A stretch of 64,000 nucleotides of DNA from Vibrio azureus (GTDB taxonomy: Bacteria; Pseudomonadota; Gammaproteobacteria; Enterobacterales; Vibrionaceae). Numbering within the stretch: the stretch's first letter is position 1; each line of letters begins with the position of its first letter. The DNA lies in contig NZ_CP018619.1 in NCBI RefSeq assembly GCF_002849855.1, positions 1-64,000 of the forward strand. The letters run 5' to 3'. The position numbers were made by a program, and so were the translations under genes. The notes under the pieces were generated by a model. The model saw only the letters and a list, made by a program, of their open reading frames with translations. It did not search any database and was not told where the DNA came from. Shown one piece after another: positions 51,045 through 58,123 of this stretch.

Positions 51045-53141
51045 GTTGCCAATTTTACCTTTGTCATCAAAGTGTCGGATTTGACACCCTTGCTTCCAGG
51101 CTGAACAACTCCAGTACCAACTGCCTTTATTTTTTCCAGCTTTACGGACTTGGACCCCTTGCTTACATGAACAAGGGGCGTTTTTAGCGGGTTTGCTTCT
51201 TACACTGTCTAGAATTAACCCACATTTATCTTTTGCTTGGCATACCCAAATTGAGTGCTTACCCTGAATTAACTTCATATTGCCTTTGCATAAAGGGCAG
51301 GGTTCAATAGGTTGGATAACTTTTGGGAGCTCAAGTGTTACTTCGCCATTTTTTACTTTACTGACCAGCGCCCTAACAAACCCCTCTTGATTCGCCATGA
51401 AGTCGTCAAAAGGCATCGCCCCTTGCTCAATGCTCTCTAACGCTTGCTCCCAAATCGCGGTCATGGCTGGACTGGACAGTTCGTTAGGTAAAGCATGGAT
51501 CAATGCTCGGCCCGTATCCGTACTGATCAATTTCTTACCTTTGTTCACGACATAACCACGTTTCTTCAACGTCTCCAAAACACCGGCACGGGTTGCTTGT
51601 GTTCCGAGCCCTGCAGTTTCCTTCAGAATGTTCTTAAATTGGGCTGGAATCGTGTCACTGCGAGCAATGTTGGCCATCGCATCCAGTAATGTACCTTCGC
51701 TGAAGGCAGACGGTGGACTAGTCTTCTTGTTGAGTACTTTTGCAGACGATATCGTGACAGATTCACCGTTCGATAAAGCGGGCAAAGTTTGAGTACCTTC
51801 TTCATCTTGAGCTTCGGCCTCTTTACCTAAAACCACTCGCCAGCCGGCAACGCGTTCAATCTTTCCAGAGGCCTTAAAAGCATGTTCGCCACAACGAATA
51901 TTAATGGTTGTGATGTCATCCTCTGCAGACTCAAAGAACTGCGCGAGATATCGCTCGACAATAGCCTGATAGACGTGTTTTTCTCGTTCACTGAGCCCTT
52001 CAAGTGAAGGCTTTTTGAATGTAGGGATGATCGCATGGTGAGCACTTTGCTCGACCTTCTTATCGTTCCAACAACCGCTTTTAATTTGAGGGTTGGCTTG
52101 CTGACAATGAGAATGGTATGCATCAAGGTCACCAAGAGCTTGCAAAACTAAAGGGGCTTCAGCCAATTGAGACAGTGGCAAATAATCGCAATCGGTACGA
52201 GGGTAGGTTGTCAACTTGTGCTTCTCGTACAAGGCTTGCGCCGCATCCAACACTTGCTGAGCAGTGTGACCGTGTTTTGCTGACATCTCCTTTTGTAGAG
52301 AGCCAAGATGGAACAATTTAGGGTGCGAAACTTTGCGACGTTTCGTCTCAAAGTCCGTCACTTGTGCGGTTTGACCTTGACACTGATTCACGACATTCTG
52401 AGCTGCTGCAGAAGACAGGCAGCGATTTGCCTCATCAGCCAGAGATTCTGGCACCTGCCATTTGGCCCGAAAGCCGGCATCAACAAAAACATCGTAAAAA
52501 GGAACAGGGACAAAATGTGCGATGGCCTCGTCGCGCTCAACGACAATTCTTAAAGTTGGAGTCTGAACACGACCGACCGAGAGGACGTTTGTATAACCGG
52601 CTTCTCGCCCAATCACAGTACACAAACGGGTAAAGTTCATGCCAATGAGCCAGTCTGCACGAGATCTAGCTCGGCCAGATTGGTGAAGCGGCTTGGTCTC
52701 GTGGCCGGGCTTCAATGTGGCCAAGCCTTTTTTGATGCTTGCCTCATCCAAAGAGCTTAACCAAAGTCTTGAAACCGGCCCCGTGTAGTTGTGATGTTCC
52801 AAAATATCACGAGCGATGACCTCGCCTTCTCGATCAGGGTCAGTCGCAATGACCACCTCCGTCGCTTTGGCCAAACAACGTTGAACAGCGGCTAATTGTT
52901 TTTTCTTATCCGCTGGAACAACGCTTTTCCACGGAGCAGGAATAATCGGCAAGAGGTCAAGTGACCACGTTTGATACGCCTCATCATAGTGTTCAGGATC
53001 GGCTTGGGCGAATAAATGACCAACACCCCAAGTCACAATGGCACCATTACCTTGCAGCGCACCGTCTAGCTTTTGGTTGCAGCCTAACACTTTGGCTATA
53101 TCACGGCCTTGTGACGGTTTTTCGCAAAGAAAGACTTTCAT
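50910..53141 (-). CDS. topB: DNA topoisomerase III, C-terminus altered by IS insertion
   Basis: The protein has 743 residues. Toprim (MKVFLCEKPSQGRDIAKVLG, TDPDREGE), active-site block TTYPRTDCDYLP (Tyr near 317), and two C-terminal zinc fingers (CPLCKGNMK, and CSCKQGVQ to CSAWKQGC). Codons from the native gene end after DDKGKIGN at 51045; the remaining 45 residues are read from the TnpB element. Without the insertion the frame would have ended VIGE. The catalytic parts are untouched, so activity is probably kept. TopB decatenates transferred or replicated plasmid DNA. Confidence 0.9.
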   Translation of the reverse strand: MKVFLCEKPSQGRDIAKVLGCNQKLDGALQGNGAIVTWGVGHLFAQADPEHYDEAYQTWSLDLLPIIPAPWKSVVPADKKKQLAAVQRCLAKATEVVIATDPDREGEVIARDILEHHNYTGPVSRLWLSSLDEASIKKGLATLKPGHETKPLHQSGRARSRADWLIGMNFTRLCTVIGREAGYTNVLSVGRVQTPTLRIVVERDEAIAHFVPVPFYDVFVDAGFRAKWQVPESLADEANRCLSSAAAQNVVNQCQGQTAQVTDFETKRRKVSHPKLFHLGSLQKEMSAKHGHTAQQVLDAAQALYEKHKLTTYPRTDCDYLPLSQLAEAPLVLQALGDLDAYHSHCQQANPQIKSGCWNDKKVEQSAHHAIIPTFKKPSLEGLSEREKHVYQAIVERYLAQFFESAEDDITTINIRCGEHAFKASGKIERVAGWRVVLGKEAEAQDEEGTQTLPALSNGESVTISSAKVLNKKTSPPSAFSEGTLLDAMANIARSDTIPAQFKNILKETAGLGTQATRAGVLETLKKRGYVVNKGKKLISTDTGRALIHALPNELSSPAMTAIWEQALESIEQGAMPFDDFMANQEGFVRALVSKVKNGEVTLELPKVIQPIEPCPLCKGNMKLIQGKHSIWVCQAKDKCGLILDSVRSKPAKNAPCSCKQGVQVRKAGKNKGSWYWSCSAWKQGCQIRHFDDKGKIGNLTAPLPKGRGFLVRHAFTRLSVSTQPPIQSLPKLTPQALRFLCS

Positions 53142-53734
53142 TAGCTCACCTTCTTCTGCAGTCGTTCGTCAAGCGTTATCACGTCGTGAGGGATGGATTG
53201 TCGAATAGCTTTGATTAGGCCGTCGCGATCTAAGCTCGAATTCTCGCTAACATCTTTTACTTCGACATGCTCGCGAGCTTCACGTACATCGACTTGCTCA
53301 ACCGTTTCTGCTGTTTCAATGACCTTATAGCCATATAATTGCACCAGAATTTGACCGAGCCTCTTTGCACTAAGACGTACACCAAATATTTCTTCCGACT
53401 TGAGCTGAACATACATTGCGGGCTCAATCGGATGACTGGTTTCTCGCGAAAGGTTTTGTATAAGCAGAGATGACTCTGTTTCCAGAGGATTTAAAAGTTG
53501 ATAACCGATTTGTTTCTTTTTTTTGAGTTGAGATTTAACCCAGCCAGGCGTTACTTTGCTCAGCGTCATTCGTTCTGAATTATTGATTAAGGCTTGCTGA
53601 ACTTGAGCGGCATAAGGAGCTTGTGCTTTTACTTCTAGCTCGGCTTGAACGAGCTGATTCTTATCACCCAAACGACGTGACTTTGCTCTAAATCGAAGGG
53701 CTTTAATGGCATTAGAAAGATTGACCCCGTGCAT
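53141..53734 (-). CDS. Protein between ssb and topB, function unknown
   Basis: The protein has 197 residues, basic in the first half (ALRFRAKSRRLG, VKSQLKKKKQIGYQLLNP) and acidic towards the end. It touches the topB start. SPI-7-like elements carry variable small genes at this place. I do not recognise it; a DNA-binding accessory is possible. Confidence 0.6.
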   Translation of the reverse strand: MHGVNLSNAIKALRFRAKSRRLGDKNQLVQAELEVKAQAPYAAQVQQALINNSERMTLSKVTPGWVKSQLKKKKQIGYQLLNPLETESSLLIQNLSRETSHPIEPAMYVQLKSEEIFGVRLSAKRLGQILVQLYGYKVIETAETVEQVDVREAREHVEVKDVSENSSLDRDGLIKAIRQSIPHDVITLDERLQKKVS

Positions 53735-53745
53735 TGTTTACCTCC

Positions 53746-54153
53746 TTATTTTTCCGCTGATAGTTGACGAACTTTCATTGAAATTGATTCGATACGGCGA
53801 GGACAAATAGATATCTCGGATGCAGTAACCGCCATGCCATTGACGAGTTCACCTGTATTTTTATCCTCCCAACTGTCCATTCTTAATTCACCCGATATTT
53901 TTACTCGCATGCCTTTTTGTAATAGCTTACTGAGCTCTTCTGCATCTTTTCCCCAGTAACTAACGTCTACCCAAAAACCGCCTTTATCTTCGTAAGAATT
54001 CTCTTCATTCTGCATTTTCACTAATCGGTCATATTTGACATTAAACTTAAGCAAGGGACGTGATTCGCCATTTGAGCGTTCATTACCTGGTTGCCAACGT
54101 AATTCAGGGGTAACACCAATATTGCCATCAAATAGAAATAAACCTTTTGCCAT
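53746..54153 (-). CDS. ssb: Single-stranded-DNA-binding protein (ICE type)
   Basis: The protein has 135 residues with an OB fold: GNIGVTPELRWQPG, FNVKYDRLVK, GFWVDVSYWGKDAEELSKLL, GMRVKISGELRMDSWEDK. It lacks the acidic DDDIPF-type tip that recruits host repair proteins. It is the first gene of the operon with topB, 73 bp from the operator centre. Confidence 0.82.
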   Translation of the reverse strand: MAKGLFLFDGNIGVTPELRWQPGNERSNGESRPLLKFNVKYDRLVKMQNEENSYEDKGGFWVDVSYWGKDAEELSKLLQKGMRVKISGELRMDSWEDKNTGELVNGMAVTASEISICPRRIESISMKVRQLSAEK

Positions 54154-54190
54154 TGTTTTTATCCTTTCCAGTTAAAAGAAAGAAAAACTT

Positions 54191-54244
54191 AACAAAGTAA
54201 AAATTAAAAATACTTGTTAAAAATAATTATTTCTAACGAGTACT
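54191..54244 (-). promoter_or_regulatory. Transfer-regulon palindrome and promoter 4 (ssb operon)
   Basis: ATACTTGTTA and TAACGAGTAC arms (54209-54244). -35 TTAACA and -10 TTTGTT (54191-54196), again 18 bp apart. The most diverged copy, but same geometry. Confidence 0.78.
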
Positions 54245-54368
54245 TATATTTTATTTTGTGTTAAACTAGGGCGTTTTTATCCCAAAAACAAACCTACTTT
54301 AAATTTATAAAATTCAGAGTGGACAGGATTTGATTATTTCCCACCCATCTCAATGACTTGTATTATTC

Positions 54369-54698
54369 TGCCTCATATTATCACTGCACTGTATTTACAA
54401 TGCCTCATAATTTTATAATATGTCTCAGTAGTAAAGCCGTCGCTAAGCTCCTCTAATATTAGGGGAATCGTGCTTCTTCGGTTATTTCCATTTGCCTCAC
54501 TTTTTATTTCATTGCCTCATAAGTAATTTGTCCATAAGCCCTCTGTAGCCCTAGCGCCCCCTCAGGGTGTCGCGCTTTGCTTACACCTTGAGGGGACGCT
54601 AGGTTGCATGGCACGGGGCTTCTGTTATCCTACTGAGGCAAAACCCCACAAATTAACGGTTAACAGATATTTTTCTCATTGTAATAAAGAATGAGGCA
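54369..54698. promoter_or_regulatory. Cluster of TGCCTCAT boxes around a long hairpin (candidate recombination site)
   Basis: TGCCTCA occurs at 54369, 54401, 54493 and 54513 in one orientation, and as TGAGGCA at 54634 and 54691, with further copies inside the following genes (54930, 55513, 55684). The set flanks the long inverted repeat at 54551-54602. Arm-type integrase sites around a core would look like this. Confidence 0.5.
54551..54602. repeat. 20-bp inverted repeat with 12-nt loop
   Basis: CTAGCGCCCCCTCAGGGTGT and ACACCTTGAGGGGACGCTAG pair at 18 of 20 positions plus one G-T. GC-rich in an AT-rich region, and without a T-run, so not a terminator. It could be the crossover site of the adjacent tyrosine recombinase or an oriT-like structure. 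Confidence 0.65.
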
Positions 54699-54702
54699 GG
54701 TC

Positions 54703-54921
54703 ATGGATATAATGAAAAATCATGAAATAACCGATAATGATGATTTTAGAATCTATAGAAATAAGCCGTCAAAACTTGATCCATTTAAAAAAGAGGTAAT
54801 GATCTTAAAGTTATGCGGCATGAGCTATCGAAACATTGCAGAATATCTTGCTACAGAAAAGCAGTTGAAGGTTACGCCTAGAAATATTCAATATCGAATG
54901 GAGAAATGGTTGGATGAATAG
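54703..54921 (+). CDS. Small helix-turn-helix protein 1
   Basis: The protein has 72 residues from the ATG at 54703 (the ATG at 54691 lies in a TGAGGCA box). KLDPFKKEVMILKLCGMSYRNIAEYLATEKQ is a Resolvase/MerR-like helix-turn-helix pattern. The next gene is a paralogue (KLDPFRYDILTLRYEKSCSLAVIQLWL). They may act as excisionase or regulator of the recombinase. Confidence 0.6.
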   Translation: MDIMKNHEITDNDDFRIYRNKPSKLDPFKKEVMILKLCGMSYRNIAEYLATEKQLKVTPRNIQYRMEKWLDE

Positions 54922-55177
54922 ATTAAAGGATGAGGCATTAATTCATATAAAGAACAAGATCCTAAAGACAAGAGGTAATGTTGAGGTTAAAAAACGTAAA
55001 CGGCGCTACACATCAAAATTAGATCCATTTAGGTACGATATCTTAACGTTACGTTATGAAAAATCATGTAGCTTAGCAGTCATCCAACTATGGCTAAAAA
55101 ACAATAAATCCATAAGTGTGTCAAAGATAGCCATTTTAAATCGCATTAATCACTGGCAAGGCATTGAAAGAGAATAG
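54914..55177 (+). CDS. Small helix-turn-helix protein 2
   Basis: The protein has 87 residues. It overlaps gene 1 by 8 bp and shares the SKLDPF motif and helix-turn-helix spacing. It has a very basic segment (VEVKKRKRRYTSKLDPFRYD). It contains a TGAGGCA box near its start. Probably a DNA-binding partner of the recombinase. Confidence 0.6.
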   Translation: MNRLKDEALIHIKNKILKTRGNVEVKKRKRRYTSKLDPFRYDILTLRYEKSCSLAVIQLWLKNNKSISVSKIAILNRINHWQGIERE

Positions 55178-55184
55178 GATTTTA

Positions 55185-56117
55185 ATGGCAAAGAAAGATA
55201 AGACCAGAAAGAAATTAAACGACCAATCCGAACGGTTTTTTAAGCATCACTACTTTGGTTTAGGAAAAATCAAATCAAAAGGAAGCCGACTTATTCACGG
55301 CCGAAGAACCTACGCAGAGCAAATAAGGATCGTCAGTAAAGCGGCTTATGATATGGGTGTAAAAAAGCTCAAGTTTATTACTCCTGAAATGGCGCAAGAA
55401 TATCTAGAACGATGCCGCGATAAAGGGCTAAGTCAGAAATATTTATCGACCATAAGAGTGGCACTAGAGCGCGTCGTGTACGTAAAGGAAGTCGGTAAAA
55501 GATTGATGAGGGTTGAGGCATTACCCAAGCATGAACGAAGCCTAAAAGAGCAGAACCGGGCCTACACTGCTGAGCAACTTTCTTTAATCTATGAGCGCCT
55601 AACTCCGCAAGGAAAGCTGTCATTACTACTGGCATACAACGCGGGCCTGAGGGCAGAAGAGATACTGACATTACAGCGAAGAGATGAGGCAAGTCCCTCC
55701 ACTCGAAGAGATTGGATAGAAGATCGTTTCAAAGGTAGAGAGCCTGGTCTTATTTACATTGTGACAGGCAAAAATGGGCTAAGACGTGAAGTGATGATAG
55801 AAAAGGATCTGGCAGGGGTATTAGAAACCTTGCGCTTTGAAAAGCCAGAATTAATCCATGATCGTAAACTGCCTTTTAAGATCCATTATGACGTTCTCGG
55901 TGGACTGCAATTTTCTAGCGCTTTTTCGAAAGCTTCAAGGCAAGTTTTAGGTTGGTCACTTGGTGCCCACGGACTGCGCTTTAGCTATGCGCAGCGTCGA
56001 ATTGATGAGGAAATGCTAGGTGTCCCATACCAGGACGCGAAACTTATCGTTAGCCAAGAACTAGGCCACTTTAGAGAAGACATTACTGAGCGGTATATAG
56101 GCTCACAACCAAACTAG
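55185..56117 (+). CDS. Tyrosine recombinase (Integrase_1/Phage_int_SAM_2 type)
   Basis: The protein has 310 residues from the ATG at 55185 with AGGA upstream. N-terminal SAM-like DNA-binding domain; catalytic domain with Arg in YNAGLRAEEIL (about 155), HGLRFSYAQRR (262), LGHFREDITERYIGSQ with His and the nucleophile Tyr near 303. All key residues are present. The family is widespread on Vibrio and Shewanella plasmids and ICEs. It may resolve plasmid dimers or integrate the element. Confidence 0.88.
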   Translation: MAKKDKTRKKLNDQSERFFKHHYFGLGKIKSKGSRLIHGRRTYAEQIRIVSKAAYDMGVKKLKFITPEMAQEYLERCRDKGLSQKYLSTIRVALERVVYVKEVGKRLMRVEALPKHERSLKEQNRAYTAEQLSLIYERLTPQGKLSLLLAYNAGLRAEEILTLQRRDEASPSTRRDWIEDRFKGREPGLIYIVTGKNGLRREVMIEKDLAGVLETLRFEKPELIHDRKLPFKIHYDVLGGLQFSSAFSKASRQVLGWSLGAHGLRFSYAQRRIDEEMLGVPYQDAKLIVSQELGHFREDITERYIGSQPN

Positions 56118-56133
56118 TCGCTTTTAAAAAGAG

Positions 56134-56152
56134 AAGCCTGATAACCAGGCTT
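56134..56152 (+). terminator. Terminator of the recombinase gene
   Basis: AAGCCTG and CAGGCTT arms; the following TTTCGATATTTCTT is only a moderate T-tract. Confidence 0.5.
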
Positions 56153-56329
56153 TCGATATTTCTTAAGTTAACGCCTCTCGGCGACGTGGTTTCCCACGAA
56201 TTAATCAATAAAGCTGATTTCTGCTTGTCAGCACAAGTACCGACGTTGTGTGTACCAGAACGCGTTCTAGTAGATGATTTATTGATGAACGGGCTTCCTA
56301 AAAGCGTCACATATCACCAAAGTTAGAAT

Positions 56330-56356
56330 GACCACTGCCCGTAAGGGCAAGTGGTC
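56330..56356 (-). terminator. Hairpin at the end of the leader copy 4 operon
   Basis: GACCACTTGCCC and GGGCAGTGGTC arms on the minus strand. No long T-run follows. Confidence 0.5.
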
Positions 56357-56389
56357 CATTTGAGTTAATCAAGGACAATTGAAGAGTGG

Positions 56390-56572
56390 TTAAAGTCCGT
56401 TATCTTTTTCCCATTTTTCCAACGCATCCGTCATTTCTTCGACATATTGATCGCTTTGTCGACACTCGTAGTAAAGCGGATGTGAAGTCAATTCGTACAG
56501 TTCATGCATAACTTTTTTGTATTCAGCTTCAGATTTAATCACTAAATTCATGTTAGGTTTTACCATTGCCAT
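56390..56572 (-). CDS. Small acidic protein, third gene of the leader copy 4 operon
   Basis: The protein has 60 residues and is helical (SEAEYKKVMHELYELTSHPL, VEEMTDALEKWEKDNG). It resembles small accessory or antitoxin-like proteins but has no clear family. GGAGG lies 5 bases before the ATG inside a hairpin. Confidence 0.5.
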   Translation of the reverse strand: MAMVKPNMNLVIKSEAEYKKVMHELYELTSHPLYYECRQSDQYVEEMTDALEKWEKDNGL

Positions 56573-56638
56573 ATCGGCCTCCGTTTAAAAAAAAAGGCCA
56601 GCAATGCCCTAGGGGCTTTGATGGCCCCATAGGGTTTA
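56573..56638 (-). promoter_or_regulatory. Two-hairpin start-site switch before the 60-residue acidic gene
   Basis: Hairpin 1 is CCCTATGGGGC/GCCCCTAGGG. Hairpin 2 is GGCCT/AGGCC with GGAGG in its 3' side. GGCCA of hairpin 1 can pair with TGGCC of hairpin 2. Confidence 0.5.
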
Positions 56639-56742
56639 AGTTTGTTAAGAAAACGAGCTAGCGCGCTACGCTTACTCAAATCTTCGATAAGCAAGGCCAA
56701 AAAACGCCTTACTTACAAAGATTTTTATTTTCAGTTAAGCCT

Positions 56743-57318
56743 TTAAGGGGCTTTCTTAGCTTGAGCTATCTTCAATTCAAGATTTCGATTGAATTTTAAG
56801 TTTAACAAATGCATTTTGAATATGTTTATGGCTTCTTTCACGCTACAGCTACGGTACATGCCATCATTATCTTGATCATCCAGATAACAAAAAGCGCGTG
56901 CACCAGGGTTGTTCGTCATGATCAGCTTAAACAACGTTATAGTGCATCCAGAAACTGGCCTACCCTCAGACATTTGTTCATCGATGCATTCAGCGATAAA
57001 ACTCAGCTTGCCGCCGTCCTCCATATCTCTATCCAAAGCATCCGCGGATGCTTGAATTGAAGCTTCCAAATTCTCTTCACATGTATGGCAAACTTCTTGA
57101 GAGCATTGATGAAATCCGCAGTGAGTGCAATCAAGTGAAGACACCTGATTTATGCTCCCCCCTAAACATTCATCGAAAACGCATTCGAATGCTAGATGAC
57201 CGCAGTCAGGGCATTCAGTATCATTACGGTCACCGTCTGCATCGAGTACGTTATCTCGAACAAAGATGCCAGCTTCCACTAAATAACCATTTCCGTTATC
57301 GAAAAGTTCTTTGCACAT
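56743..57318 (-). CDS. Multi-zinc-ribbon protein, second gene of the leader copy 4 operon
   Basis: The protein has 191 residues from the ATG at 57318 (AAGGAA upstream). Three Cys pairs in the first 80 residues (CPDCGHLAFEC, CTHCGFHQC, CHTCEENL) form zinc ribbons; the C-terminal half is a helical/strand mix with YLDDQDNDGMYRSCSVKEAI. Similar ribbon proteins are common on plasmids. Function is unknown. Confidence 0.6.
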   Translation of the reverse strand: MCKELFDNGNGYLVEAGIFVRDNVLDADGDRNDTECPDCGHLAFECVFDECLGGSINQVSSLDCTHCGFHQCSQEVCHTCEENLEASIQASADALDRDMEDGGKLSFIAECIDEQMSEGRPVSGCTITLFKLIMTNNPGARAFCYLDDQDNDGMYRSCSVKEAINIFKMHLLNLKFNRNLELKIAQAKKAP

Positions 57319-57385
57319 AGGTATTTCCTTTTTTAATAATAAAAGGCAATACCTTCCCCCAACAGGCAATGTATTGCCCGAATGG
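57319..57385 (-). promoter_or_regulatory. Two-hairpin start-site switch before the zinc-ribbon gene
   Basis: Hairpin 1 is GGGCAAT/ATTGCC. Hairpin 2 pairs AGGTATTGCCTTTT with AAAAGGAAATACCT (one mismatch), covering AAGGA. GGCAATAC of hairpin 1 is an exact complement of GTATTGCC of hairpin 2. Confidence 0.65.
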
Positions 57386-57392
57386 GTGAGTG

Positions 57393-57743
57393 TTACTTTA
57401 TAGGTGGTAGCTGAATATCAGGGTAAACCTCTTGTAACAGCTCTCTCGCATATGACTCGTGTTTATATGTCGTCGCCGTTTTTCGTTCAGTTTTTTTTGC
57501 GAATCGATATGAGTCTCGCAGTTCTTTTATCGTAGTATGCTGATCACAAACAGAAAGACTGATCCCTTGACCTAATTTACCTCCTTCAAGTATCAATGAA
57601 TCTGTGTAACCGCAATCATTAACAAGTATTTCATGAATCTTCACGATTCTGATGGTAGAGGCAAGATCGGTTGAGTTCAGCCAGACAACCTCTGATTTAA
57701 TATCAGCTGATACGCTGGAACGAACTTTACGTTTAGAAGTCAT
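57393..57743 (-). CDS. First gene of the leader copy 4 operon, function unknown
   Basis: The protein has 116 residues; basic N-terminus, then an alpha/beta pattern (IRIVKIHEILVNDCGYTDSLIL) and a helical end with YARELLQEVYPD. Not recognised. Position directly after a leader repeat parallels the STY4534-family gene and the small membrane gene in the other two operons. Confidence 0.6.
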   Translation of the reverse strand: MTSKRKVRSSVSADIKSEVVWLNSTDLASTIRIVKIHEILVNDCGYTDSLILEGGKLGQGISLSVCDQHTTIKELRDSYRFAKKTERKTATTYKHESYARELLQEVYPDIQLPPIK

Positions 57744-57818
57744 GGCATTTCTCCGTATAGATGCTGCACGGAAAAACGATAATTCCCCTCTGGAAAATCA
57801 TATTTTCCGCGAGGGTGG
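57744..57818 (-). promoter_or_regulatory. Two-hairpin start-site switch before the 116-residue gene
   Basis: Hairpin 1 is GGAAAAT/ATTTTCC inside CCCTC/GAGGG. Hairpin 2 pairs TTTTTCCGT with ACGGAGAAA, covering GGAG. CGGAAAA of hairpin 1 is complementary to TTTTCCG of hairpin 2. Confidence 0.6.
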
Positions 57819-57830
57819 TAGTAAGTAGAT

Positions 57831-58014
57831 AGCGCCAAAGCTTGCGCTAAGGGCAGTTAAAGAATGCTTTCCAATTTCTCTCTTGCCAAGCAGAGGAAAT
57901 CGCGACACGTTTCAGAAAGCCATTTAAGGGTGGTTAAACCCGTGTGCTTAACACTGTACGTAAGTGTTCAACGAAAACGGCCCGAGGTTAATTGAGTTTA
58001 GAGAGGATTGTCAA
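57831..58014 (-). repeat. Structured leader repeat, copy 4 (full length)
   Basis: Full-length like copy 2 and the same orientation, from the AGCGC/GCGCT hairpin to the TTGACAATCC end. In the middle hairpin it reads TGCCAAGCA where the others have TGCTAAGCA, a loop-only change. Confidence 0.8.
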
Positions 58015-58123
58015 GTGAGTACTCACCGGCCTAATCGGGCGAGGGTTAATTTGATATTTGGGTTACATCATAATGGCTGAAAATGAGGTCATAGGTGGGT
58101 TCTGCCGTCCTGAACGAATAGGT

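Noticed and set aside
56160-56320. 75-codon minus-strand frame overlapping the end of the recombinase gene
   Set aside because: It is antisense to the recombinase end and its terminator and has no start signal.
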